Source of the DNA: JBBAFS01 sp041655255
Lineage (GTDB): Bacteria > Spirochaetota > Spirochaetia > Sphaerochaetales > Sphaerochaetaceae
Length of the DNA stretch: 15,101 nt
Direction of reading: 5' to 3'
Assembly (NCBI GenBank): GCA_041655255.1
Contig: JBBAFS010000041.1
Location: 1-15,101, forward strand
In this document: piece by piece, positions 1 to 7,022 of the stretch
How the letters are laid out: every line of letters begins with the position of its first letter
Numbering within the stretch: the stretch's first letter is position 1
The notes under the pieces: generated by a model
The model's database searches: none
What the model was told of the DNA's origin: nothing
Seen by the model: the letters and a program-made list of their open reading frames with translations, nothing else
Program-made: the position numbers and the translations under genes

Positions 1-2
1 AA

Positions 3-1529
3 GTAAGCGGTTCTTTAAATGTCGGCGGCTTGATTGGTAATTCTGAAGGAGGAAACAATACTATAGAAAACTCCTATTGGGATATAGTTACCTCTTATAA
101 GAATATATCTGGTACGAATGATACAGGTGAAGGCCTAATGACTGTCGATATGGTAAGAGATAACTCTGAATACACTAATTGGAATTTCTACAGTACATGG
201 GCAATGGTTGATTATACCACCTATCCTTATCTGAAATGGCAAGATAAGCCTGGTGTGCATAATTATCCAATAAACGGTTATTATAAGCCGTTTATAATAA
301 AATATCCCAGCCAGAGTTGTTTCTGGGAATCATTCCCAGTGTTGGGGCAACGTGGAATTTCAGCTAAAGAGCTCTTGGATCCGTTAACCAAGTTAGTTGA
401 TTGTATGTGTTTTAGAAGCGATATTCAAAGTTTGGTTTGGAACAAAACTACGTGGGATAATGTTGACTTTGATATTGTACCGTATAATGGTTATAAGTTG
501 GAGTTTTTAGGCAGTTTTGGTGGAGATTTAACTGTTCCTGGAGAAGGTCCTTTTGTAGCTGTACCATTTAATGACGTCGAGCTTGAATTGCATGTTAACA
601 CTGAAAACTGGATTGGTTATTACGTACCTCAGCCACAACCTGTAACTGATGCTTTTGACAGTATATGGCCTGTTCTGAAGTCAGTCACATCTGAGACTTG
701 GAGTATCTCTCGAAATACACCTCAATCGCCATTTGCTTTGCCGTACCCACCACCTGAAGTCGAATTCGGTAAGGGTTACGTGGTAACTACATTTGCGGAC
801 ACAACTTTTTCATGGAATATACCTACACAATATATAACACAACAATATGAAAAACGTTATCCTGAGTATTTCTCATTTAATGATGCCCCCGACTATGAGG
901 TCTTTAACATTGAGAGTATCGACAACGATCAAGATGTTATTGAGGTTGGTGTCTTTGCTGGCGATACCTGTGTCGGAGCGAGTGTGTTTCAAGGTTACCC
1001 AATGCAGATCTTAGCATATACTAACCCCACTCATTCTGAAGAAAATCTCTCATTTATAATACATCGAAGTAGTCGTGGTGGGGATCAGATAGTCCGATCG
1101 GTAGAAGTTAAGGACGATGAAAATGGTGAATTTTATGTTGAAACATTAAAACCTTTTAAACAGAGACATGCTACTATACGCTTAGGTGCGGGTGATGAGA
1201 TAGAGGAGAAGGAAGAGGTTGTTGAACCTAAGTTTGCTCTCTCTCAGAACTACCCTAACCCGATAGTGATGAGCCAAGTATCAAGATCTTCGGAGTTAAC
1301 GAAGATTGACTTCTCTTTACCAGAAGCTGCAGAGGTATCTCTGAACGTATACAACATCAAAGGGCAATTGGTTAAGACCTTAGCCTCAGGTGAGCTTTCC
1401 GCTGGAAGACACACAGTCAGCTGGGATGGCAATAACGTAAATAATCAGTCAGTAGGTTCCAGTGTCTATTTCTACAGATTAGATAGCGGTAAGAAAGTCA
1501 TCAACCGCAAGATGTTGATAATCAAATAG
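3..1529 (+). CDS. Secreted GLUG-repeat protein with C-terminal T9SS sorting domain (5' end outside window)
   Basis: The reading frame is open from the window edge, so the gene starts upstream; the TTG at position 30 is an internal leucine codon. The first residues (VGGLIGN, then NSYWD at 72-83, then GLMTVDM and WNF) match the end of a GLUG repeat unit, a motif of large bacterial adhesin-like proteins. A middle region of about 270 residues (about 260-1070) is rich in aromatic residues and I cannot assign it to a family. It includes a GDTCVGASVFQG segment near 960-1000, resembling the GDxCVGA module common in FCB surface proteins. After an acidic linker (EIEEKEEVVEP), about 100 residues from 1230 form a type A T9SS sorting domain: NYPNP, IDFSLP, VYNIKGQLVKTL, YFYRL, final RKMLIIK. 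The inferred product is exported through Sec and T9SS to the cell surface. Its ligand is unknown. Partial gene; family assignment firm only at the two ends. Confidence 0.85.
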   Translation, partial: VSGSLNVGGLIGNSEGGNNTIENSYWDIVTSYKNISGTNDTGEGLMTVDMVRDNSEYTNWNFYSTWAMVDYTTYPYLKWQDKPGVHNYPINGYYKPFIIKYPSQSCFWESFPVLGQRGISAKELLDPLTKLVDCMCFRSDIQSLVWNKTTWDNVDFDIVPYNGYKLEFLGSFGGDLTVPGEGPFVAVPFNDVELELHVNTENWIGYYVPQPQPVTDAFDSIWPVLKSVTSETWSISRNTPQSPFALPYPPPEVEFGKGYVVTTFADTTFSWNIPTQYITQQYEKRYPEYFSFNDAPDYEVFNIESIDNDQDVIEVGVFAGDTCVGASVFQGYPMQILAYTNPTHSEENLSFIIHRSSRGGDQIVRSVEVKDDENGEFYVETLKPFKQRHATIRLGAGDEIEEKEEVVEPKFALSQNYPNPIVMSQVSRSSELTKIDFSLPEAAEVSLNVYNIKGQLVKTLASGELSAGRHTVSWDGNNVNNQSVGSSVYFYRLDSGKKVINRKMLIIK

Positions 1530-1539
1530 TCGTATGATA

Positions 1540-1573
1540 AAGGAGGGGGTGTAATTTAACACCCCCTCTTTAC
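1540..1573 (+). terminator. Hairpin terminator after the GLUG-repeat gene
   Basis: Arms 1540-1552 and 1559-1571 can form a 13-bp stem (core GAGGGGGTGT with ACACCCCCTC, one G-U pair) around a 6-nt loop AATTTA. It begins 10 bases after the stop codon. The T tract is short and lies within the 3' arm, so termination strength is uncertain, but position and stability fit an intrinsic terminator. Confidence 0.7.
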
Positions 1574-1616
1574 CACATAAGTGATAGTTTAATATAGTTT
1601 GGAAGCCGTGGATAAT

Positions 1617-1661
1617 ATTGACTATTTGGTGATTGCGGGGCTAGCAAGCCGCGACCCCTAC
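1617..1661 (-). repeat. Dispersed intergenic repeat, copy 1 (45-nt version)
   Basis: These 45 bases match 4303-4347 at 37 of 45 positions by hand alignment. The core on the minus strand reads GTAGGGG, then a GC-rich stretch, then GGCTTGCT and GCCCC. Both copies lie just downstream of a protein gene and its terminator hairpin, in the same orientation. Confidence 0.7.
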
Positions 1662-1695
1662 GAAATCGTTCGGGTTGAAACAATATTATTCGGTC

Positions 1696-1720
1696 CTGTA
1701 GGGGACAGTATTGCTTTTGC
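1696..1720 (+). repeat. Dispersed GTAGGGG repeat, copy 2 (degenerate)
   Basis: CTGTAGGGG followed by ATTGCTT resembles the element at 6947-6970 (CTGTAGGGG then CTTGCTTTAC). It lies in inverted orientation to copy 1, so 1655-1661 and 1698-1704 (CCCCTAC / GTAGGGG) form an inverted pair. Confidence 0.5.
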
Positions 1721-1755
1721 GCTGAACGATTAAATCTTGTGGAAACAAAACAAAC

Positions 1756-1783
1756 GGGAGGGGTAGAACCCGCTCCCCTACAA
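1756..1783 (-). repeat. Dispersed GTAGGGG repeat, copy 3
   Basis: On the minus strand this reads TTGTAGGGGAGCGGGTTC followed by TACCCCTCCC, the classic form of a short palindromic intergenic repeat. GGGAG at 1756-1760 can pair with CTCCC at 1773-1777. It is the third copy in a 327-bp gap otherwise without a gene. Confidence 0.5.
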
Positions 1784-1856
1784 ATCGTTTGGGCGTTTAT
1801 ATGACACTATCACGCAAAAGTAACAAAGAGAAGTTATAAATAACAGGAGATAAAAA

Positions 1857-4247
1857 ATGAAAAGAATGTTTGTTTTAGTACTGTTGCTGATTACGGTTGG
1901 ACTTCTATCAGCGGTAGTCTGGGAGATTAAGCAGGATGGGACGGGTGACTTCACAACGATAAGTGAAGGAATCAACATTGCTCAAAACTATGATGAAATT
2001 GTTGTTTATCCTGGAGTATATTACGAAAGCATCAATTATCAGGGGAAAGAAATCACTATTACCAGTCTTTACAACGAAACCGAAGATAATAAGGAAATTA
2101 TAAGCGAAACAGTTATTGCCGGGTATCAAGGGGGTACGACTGTTACGTTTGAGAACGGCGAAACAAGATCTGCTGTTCTTAGGGGTTTTACTCTTAATAA
2201 TAATTATGATAAGGCATATCATTATAGCAATACTCTATCAGGAGGTGGTATATATATAAATGAAGCTTCTCCATCTATAATTGATTGTGTTATTGAAAAC
2301 AACAGAGCATCCGGTGGCGGCGGCATTTATGTGGATATGAATGCGAATCCTTTTATAAGAAGCTCAATAGTAAGAAATAATGTAGTTGCCCATACTGGAG
2401 GAGGGATATTCATAGGACTGAACAGTACTGTTACGTTTTGCGATAGAAAGCTAAATAGTATTTATCTAAATTATGCAACAGTAGGTTCTGATATAGCAAT
2501 TGGAACTTATGCATCACAACCTGACATCATATTGGATACTTTTACCGTATTAGAGCCAGATAGGTTTTATATCACGGTTAACAGAAATCATAATCCTGAT
2601 TTTACCCTAAAAGCTAATAAGGGAAAAGTAGAGCCAGTTGCTGCAGATTTATACGTTAGCCCTGACGGCAATGATGCAAATAACGGCTTATCTACTGAAG
2701 AGCCATTACAAACAATTGCAATGGCAATGATATTGATTAAGCCTGAAAAAGATACGATACATACAATTCACGTAGCCGAAGGGCTCTACTCACGTTCAGA
2801 AAACAATCAAATCTTCCCTGTTCAATTAAGAGAATACACTAACCTGGTCGGAGCCAACAAAGAATCCGTAATACTTGATGCTGAAAGAGAAAACTCGCAC
2901 TTAGTGATTCGTCATGTTGATTGGGAGGGTTCTTATATGAGTAATTTTTCCGTCAAAAACCTCACCTTGATAAATGGGGGAGATATGAACTCTTTTTATT
3001 CATTTGTGAGTGGTTCAATAAAAATGCAAGGGTGTACTGAGTATTTAATAGAAAATATCAGTATTTATGATTGCCATGCTTACGGTCAAAGTGTTTTTGC
3101 AGCTGGAGGGGCAGGTAGTTATGTGATAAAAAACATAGATATGAGTAATGTGATAGGCTATAATCAAGCGTTTGCTGTTACGCACGGAAGAGATATGTTC
3201 AATATGTATTTAGAAAATATACGTATCCGAGAAGCTAAACCAGGTCCGCATGACCCTCCTCATTATAGTGGTGGTAGTGGGAGAGCGTTTGCGGTAATTA
3301 CTGGTTTTCCATCACCTGATTCCAGAGGAGTCATTGTTAATTTTGAGGTTACAGGTTGTGAGCTTGATGTCAATAATATCGATCCGCCGTGGAGAGCTTT
3401 GCCTTCAGGAAGTGTTGCTATATCAAGCGATAATATAAAGCTAATTAATGCTACTATTGCTAATAATAATTACAATGGTTTTTGTGGTGGGGGTCTGACA
3501 ATACATGAAACTGGTAGTTTAAGGATATATAACTCTATCATTTATGGCAATAATCCCCATAATTTAGCCTTGGAGAAGAGGAAAAGCCTGAATGATCCGA
3601 GCCTGAGGGATGTGCGCATTTTTAATTCCCTTATAGCCCAAGAGCATATGTTTATACCCAATGACCCAAATACTTATCTTTTTTGGGATGACAGTAATAT
3701 TGATGCGGATCCTTTATGGGTGGGTGATTCTAATTTAGAGGAGTACCCCTATATGCTGCAAGAGGGGTCACCAGCTATAAATAAGGGGACTCTTGACATA
3801 CCCGATTTTGAGTTTCCTGAGTTTGACTTAGCGGGTAATCCTCGTATTGTTAACGGAATGATTGATATGGGGGCTTATGAGTATCAAGGGGTAACAAGTG
3901 TCGATGGCGAGGCATTACCTAACATAGAAGCGTTCGACTATAAGCTCTATAACTATCCAAATCCAATCTCTCTGAACGAAAATGCAAGTGGTACAGAGCG
4001 CTCGATGCCAGGTACGACGATAAGCTTTCAACTACCGAAGAGTAGTCAGGCTATAATCGACATTTATAACGTCAAAGGGCAATTTGTTAAGCGACTGATC
4101 AATGCCGAGCTATCCAAAGGTGAATATAGTATCTTTTGGAACGGTAAGGATGAGCAGGAGCGTTTAGTTGGTAGTGGGTTATATATGTATCAGTTGTCGG
4201 TTGACGATGTTATAGTCAGCTCCGGCAGATGTACAGTGATTAAATAA
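1857..4247 (+). CDS. Secreted right-handed beta-helix protein with T9SS sorting domain
   Basis: A 796-residue protein starting at an ATG with AGGAG at 1845-1849, 7 nt upstream. Residues 1-19 are a Sec signal peptide (MKRM, hydrophobic core, cleavage likely after LSA). A QDGTGDFTTI segment opens a parallel beta-helix rich in N, G, I and V rungs (residues about 25-240, for example GGGIYI and GGGGIYV). Residues about 264-350 begin LYVSPDGNDANNG and resemble the DUF1565 type of pectate-lyase-like helix; more rungs follow to about 620. Residues about 635-680 (SPAINKG, DLAGNPRI, IDMGAYEYQG) match the conserved end-cap of this protein class. Residues 699-796 are a T9SS sorting domain (NYPNP, ISFQLP, IYNVKGQFVKRL, GLYMYQL). 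The likely fate is secretion to the cell surface. Such helices often bind or cleave polysaccharides, but I see no catalytic signature I would trust, so function stays open. Confidence 0.9.
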   Translation: MKRMFVLVLLLITVGLLSAVVWEIKQDGTGDFTTISEGINIAQNYDEIVVYPGVYYESINYQGKEITITSLYNETEDNKEIISETVIAGYQGGTTVTFENGETRSAVLRGFTLNNNYDKAYHYSNTLSGGGIYINEASPSIIDCVIENNRASGGGGIYVDMNANPFIRSSIVRNNVVAHTGGGIFIGLNSTVTFCDRKLNSIYLNYATVGSDIAIGTYASQPDIILDTFTVLEPDRFYITVNRNHNPDFTLKANKGKVEPVAADLYVSPDGNDANNGLSTEEPLQTIAMAMILIKPEKDTIHTIHVAEGLYSRSENNQIFPVQLREYTNLVGANKESVILDAERENSHLVIRHVDWEGSYMSNFSVKNLTLINGGDMNSFYSFVSGSIKMQGCTEYLIENISIYDCHAYGQSVFAAGGAGSYVIKNIDMSNVIGYNQAFAVTHGRDMFNMYLENIRIREAKPGPHDPPHYSGGSGRAFAVITGFPSPDSRGVIVNFEVTGCELDVNNIDPPWRALPSGSVAISSDNIKLINATIANNNYNGFCGGGLTIHETGSLRIYNSIIYGNNPHNLALEKRKSLNDPSLRDVRIFNSLIAQEHMFIPNDPNTYLFWDDSNIDADPLWVGDSNLEEYPYMLQEGSPAINKGTLDIPDFEFPEFDLAGNPRIVNGMIDMGAYEYQGVTSVDGEALPNIEAFDYKLYNYPNPISLNENASGTERSMPGTTISFQLPKSSQAIIDIYNVKGQFVKRLINAELSKGEYSIFWNGKDEQERLVGSGLYMYQLSVDDVIVSSGRCTVIK

Positions 4248-4264
4248 GAGTAAGTGTAATTTGT

Positions 4265-4301
4265 GTAAGGAGCGAGATAGTTCGCTCCTTACGGTTTTTT
4301 T
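4265..4301 (+). terminator. Intrinsic terminator after the second beta-helix gene
   Basis: A perfect 11-bp stem (GTAAGGAGCGA at 4265-4275 with its complement at 4282-4292), a 6-nt loop GATAGT, then GG and seven T residues at 4295-4301. It starts 17 nt after the stop codon and cleanly separates this gene from the array downstream. Confidence 0.9.
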
Positions 4302-4302
4302 A

Positions 4303-4347
4303 ATCGACTATTTGATGATTGTGGGGCGAGCAAGCCCGTCCCCCTAC
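4303..4347 (-). repeat. Dispersed intergenic repeat, copy 4 (45-nt version)
   Basis: Matches 1617-1661 at 37 of 45 positions over its whole length, in the same orientation and the same place relative to a terminator. The core on the minus strand is GTAGGGGGACGGGCTTGC followed by TCGCCCC. Confidence 0.7.
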
Positions 4348-4434
4348 AATTCGAGGTCGCCTCCTTGCTTTGCTCCAAGTATCTGCTTGAGGTCTTTTGT
4401 TTGAAGGGTAAGTTACTCTTTATCACGAGGTATA

Positions 4435-4449
4435 TTTTATGATATAAAA
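4435..4449. promoter_or_regulatory. A+T palindrome upstream of array gene 1
   Basis: TTTTATGATATAAAA belongs to a 15-bp near-palindrome, TTTTATRAYATAAAA, also found at 6994-7008 and 9260-9274. In the other two copies it abuts the ribosome binding site; here it lies about 260 bp before the start codon. It contains TATGAT, close to a -10 hexamer, so it may be a promoter core or an operator. No good -35 is visible at 17 bp. Confidence 0.4.
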
Positions 4450-4691
4450 GTATATCCTTGTCAACCATGAAAAGGTTTCTCATCCCAATGCACAGAAGAA
4501 AAAACTTGACGTAGATCTGTCTGATCCAGTATTTTGGTCATAGTAGGAATGTATTGGCAGGTGAGAGTTGTTTTGGTTGTTTACGGGTTGAGAATCTGCC
4601 CTTTCAAGCATTCCTGTTAGTATGTTGTGTGGAGCGAGTTTAAGTAGGGTTAATATGCTTTAATATTGGCCTGGAAAACTATATAGCTAAT
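4450..4691 (+). other. Long untranslated stretch before array gene 1, with inverted repeat
   Basis: About 240 bases separate the conserved palindrome from the ribosome binding site of the first array gene; the other two array genes lack this segment. It contains a split inverted repeat: AGGAATG (4545-4551) and GGCAG (4556-4560) pair with CTGCC (4596-4600) and CATTCCT (4609-4615) around a 35-nt centre. TTGACG at 4506-4511 with TATTTT at 4530-4535 (18-bp spacer) is a weak sigma70-like promoter candidate. I recognise no riboswitch family and no credible small gene. Confidence 0.4.
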
Positions 4692-4707
4692 AGGAGGTAT
4701 TTTGAAA

Positions 4708-6777
4708 ATGTATCGAAGAAAGGTATTTTGTGTGACATTATTGCTTATTCTTCTTTCATCTATCTCGTTTGTTCTTTTTGCAGACGAATTGGAGGAGGGA
4801 ACTTATGTAGTAAACCCGGATGGGACTGGTGATTTTGAATCTTTAAATGAAGTTTTTGAGATAATGGAGACGGAAGGAATAACAGGTCCTGTCGTAATCA
4901 AGCTATCGAAAGGGAGTCATAACGGTCCTTTTACAATTAACAAGATAAAGGGTTCTTCTGCTGAAAACACAGTGACTATTACTTCTGAAGAGCAAGGTCC
5001 TACAGCAGTTCTTACAAGGTCTGAGATATCTTATGCTGACAGATCAATTCTTATATTTCTGGGAACATCGAACGTTATTGTAGAAAATCTAACCTTTAAG
5101 ATAGGTGTTACGGGGGACTACTGGGCGATCAATATTAGGAACAAAGCGGACAACAACATTATTCGCAACTGTATTTTTAATCCTGAAGATGCACAAAACA
5201 ATAAACACATTGTGGTCGTTAATGGCACTTCGAGTATCTACACACAGGGGCAACCAGCCAACAATTTATATATTGAGAACAACAGTTTTAACGGTGGCAA
5301 TTTAGGTGTTGCGATTATGGGTCATGAAGACACATATCTTAACAATATCAGGATTACGTACAACAAGTTTACAGGTCTCTATAAGACAGCTATTACTGCG
5401 AGCTATTTGAACGCTTATAAAATATCAGGTAACGTAGTTGAGATGAGCGCAGATGGTGATAATGAAGGGGCAGGTATAATGATGGGTCCTTCCAAGGGTA
5501 GTTTTGAGTTCACTGGTAACAGAATTTTCAAAGCAAAAAAGACTGGGGTTTCCTTTAACGGTCATGGTCAGAGAAACAGCTCAGATAGGGCTATAGTAGC
5601 CAATAATATGATAGGTGGCGGCTTTACCTATAGCAGGGATCAAGCTTGGACGTTGGGCGTCAATGTTAGTAGTGCTATGCACAACGTTAGTTTCTACTAC
5701 AACAGTATTTTTATGGATTTGCCCGGAACGACTTATAGTTACGGTTCTACATTTAAGCTAAACTCTGGTTCTTCTGGAATAAATATCGTAAACAACTCTT
5801 TCTGCTATATCGGAGGAGATAACAACTGGAGCTATGGTGTATATATTGAAAACAGAGACTCAATAGCCGAGATGGACTATAATAACTATCATACGAATAC
5901 TTCGAGATTTATGTTTTACGGTACAGCAGTGACTAACTTAGCGACGTTACAGACAATGGATGGTAAGAATCAGAATTCAAGAGTAGGCGATCCGAAATAC
6001 TTAAGCCAGTTTGACCTTCACTCATATGGGGCTCAGTTAAGTGGTGCTGGAACTCCGATAGCTGGAATAACGGTTGATATTGATGGAGACGACCGAGACT
6101 CTGTTGCACCCTGTATCGGTGCTGACGAATATATTCCTATGTTTGACCATGATATTGCCGTGATAGGTCTTTCTGGTAGCAATCTAACAAAGGTTGGTAC
6201 TCCAGAGATTATAAAAGTAAGGGTTCGTAATGATGGACGTATCTGGCAGCCGCAATATACTCTGTACTTAATGCGTGATACGGGTGAAACACTTGCTACC
6301 TTAGAGGTAAACGAAATTTTATGGCAACAGGGTGATGAAGCTGAGCACGAGATAACTTGGGTACCGGTTGCAAAAGGTATTCACAAGCTTTATGCAGTTG
6401 TATATCTTGAAGACGATGAGAATCATAATAATGATCGCTACCCTGTAGCACCGGCTACATTCAATGTGATGGTTCAAGATCTAACAGAGCTTCCGCAGCC
6501 ACAGATAAGTATTTCAAGCAATATTTCTGATAATTCTGCAATAGTAAGCTGGGAGCCTATAATTGGAGCAAATAGCTATAAAATATACGCTTCAAATGAT
6601 CCTTTCATCGAAACTTGGCCATTATATTCTACCACAAGCAACACATTTATCAGTATTGATTTAGATAACGATGGAATGTTGTATTTCCGAGTTGTAGCTT
6701 CTACTGCCCAAACACTTTTAAACAGTAATGACGGTGATTACATCGAGATAGAAGTTCCACAAAGAGATAATGATTAA
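4708..6777 (+). CDS. Secreted beta-helix / CARDB-like / FN3-like protein, array copy 1
   Basis: First of three tandem paralogs. I chose the ATG at 4708 (689 residues) over the in-frame TTG at 4702. It gives a signal peptide of exactly the same length as the paralogs (24 residues before ADELEEG, against 24 before ADALEEG), and GGAGG at 4693-4697 is 10 nt away rather than 4. Residues about 25-455 are a right-handed parallel beta-helix, opening with EEGTYVVNPDGTGDFESL and GPVVIKL and running through asparagine-rich rungs. A cap motif DIDGDDRD ... CIGADEY ends it near residue 473. Residues about 479-585 form a CARDB-like Ig domain (FDHDIAVIGLSG, VRVRNDGRIWQP, THE-type HNNDRYPV segment). Residues about 595-689 form a fibronectin III-like domain (VSWEPIIGANSYKIYAS, YFRVVAST). 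No T9SS sorting domain follows. Export is inferred from the signal peptide. Possible roles are glycan binding or envelope adhesion; no catalytic motif is evident. Confidence 0.88.
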   Translation: MYRRKVFCVTLLLILLSSISFVLFADELEEGTYVVNPDGTGDFESLNEVFEIMETEGITGPVVIKLSKGSHNGPFTINKIKGSSAENTVTITSEEQGPTAVLTRSEISYADRSILIFLGTSNVIVENLTFKIGVTGDYWAINIRNKADNNIIRNCIFNPEDAQNNKHIVVVNGTSSIYTQGQPANNLYIENNSFNGGNLGVAIMGHEDTYLNNIRITYNKFTGLYKTAITASYLNAYKISGNVVEMSADGDNEGAGIMMGPSKGSFEFTGNRIFKAKKTGVSFNGHGQRNSSDRAIVANNMIGGGFTYSRDQAWTLGVNVSSAMHNVSFYYNSIFMDLPGTTYSYGSTFKLNSGSSGINIVNNSFCYIGGDNNWSYGVYIENRDSIAEMDYNNYHTNTSRFMFYGTAVTNLATLQTMDGKNQNSRVGDPKYLSQFDLHSYGAQLSGAGTPIAGITVDIDGDDRDSVAPCIGADEYIPMFDHDIAVIGLSGSNLTKVGTPEIIKVRVRNDGRIWQPQYTLYLMRDTGETLATLEVNEILWQQGDEAEHEITWVPVAKGIHKLYAVVYLEDDENHNNDRYPVAPATFNVMVQDLTELPQPQISISSNISDNSAIVSWEPIIGANSYKIYASNDPFIETWPLYSTTSNTFISIDLDNDGMLYFRVVASTAQTLLNSNDGDYIEIEVPQRDND

Positions 6778-6795
6778 TTATAACAACTTTTCTAA

Positions 6796-6831
6796 CCAAT
6801 GGACAGTTTAGTTAGCTAAGCTGTCTATTGG
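6796..6831 (+). other. Hairpin in the 3' region of array gene 1
   Basis: Arms 6796-6811 and 6816-6831 form a 16-bp stem with two G-U pairs and a TTAG loop, 18 nt after the stop codon. No T tract follows, so it is not a standard intrinsic terminator. An equivalent hairpin lies after array gene 2 (9149-9192). It may protect the mRNA 3' end or terminate partially. Confidence 0.6.
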
Positions 6832-6946
6832 GTAGGAGATAACCGAAAACTCTTTCAAGATATAAGGATGCTCGATTCAGTAGGAGTCTATTAGGGTTGC
6901 TAAACTTGAAGGGTTTGGAAAGTACACTTGCAGAGTATTCTTTGTT

Positions 6947-6981
6947 CTGTAGGGGCAAGTCTTGCTTTACGGTAGTAAAGC
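6947..6981 (+). repeat. Dispersed GTAGGGG repeat with attached hairpin
   Basis: CTGTAGGGGCAAGTCTTGCT runs into a perfect 7-bp hairpin, GCTTTAC (6964-6970), loop GGTA, GTAAAGC (6975-6981). A decayed counterpart is at 9211-9233, in the same position relative to the next array gene. Confidence 0.55.
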
Positions 6982-6993
6982 GGGAAATTAATG

Positions 6994-7008
6994 TTTTATG
7001 ACATAAAA
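6994..7008. promoter_or_regulatory. A+T palindrome upstream of array gene 2
   Basis: TTTTATGACATAAAA is symmetrical around its central A. It ends 2 bp before GGAGG (7011-7015) and 14 bp before the ATG. Conserved with 4435-4449 and 9260-9274. It could be a -10 region (TATGAC) giving a very short leader, or a protein-binding site over the translation start. Confidence 0.45.
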
Positions 7009-7022
7009 TTGGAGGTAATACT

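Noticed and set aside
30..32. TTG as the start of the first gene
   Set aside because: The frame is open to the window edge and the residues before it (VGG) complete the GLUG motif, so this is an internal codon.
1596..1790. Possible CRISPR-like array from repeated GTAGGGG elements
   Set aside because: Copies are in mixed orientation, unevenly spaced and only partly similar; they are dispersed palindromes.
1857..4247. Pectate lyase or other defined polysaccharide-cleaving enzyme
   Set aside because: The fold class fits, but I see no catalytic signature that supports an enzymatic call.
4289..4483. 64-codon minus-strand frame
   Set aside because: It covers a terminator T tract, a dispersed repeat and the A+T palindrome, so it is noise in intergenic DNA.
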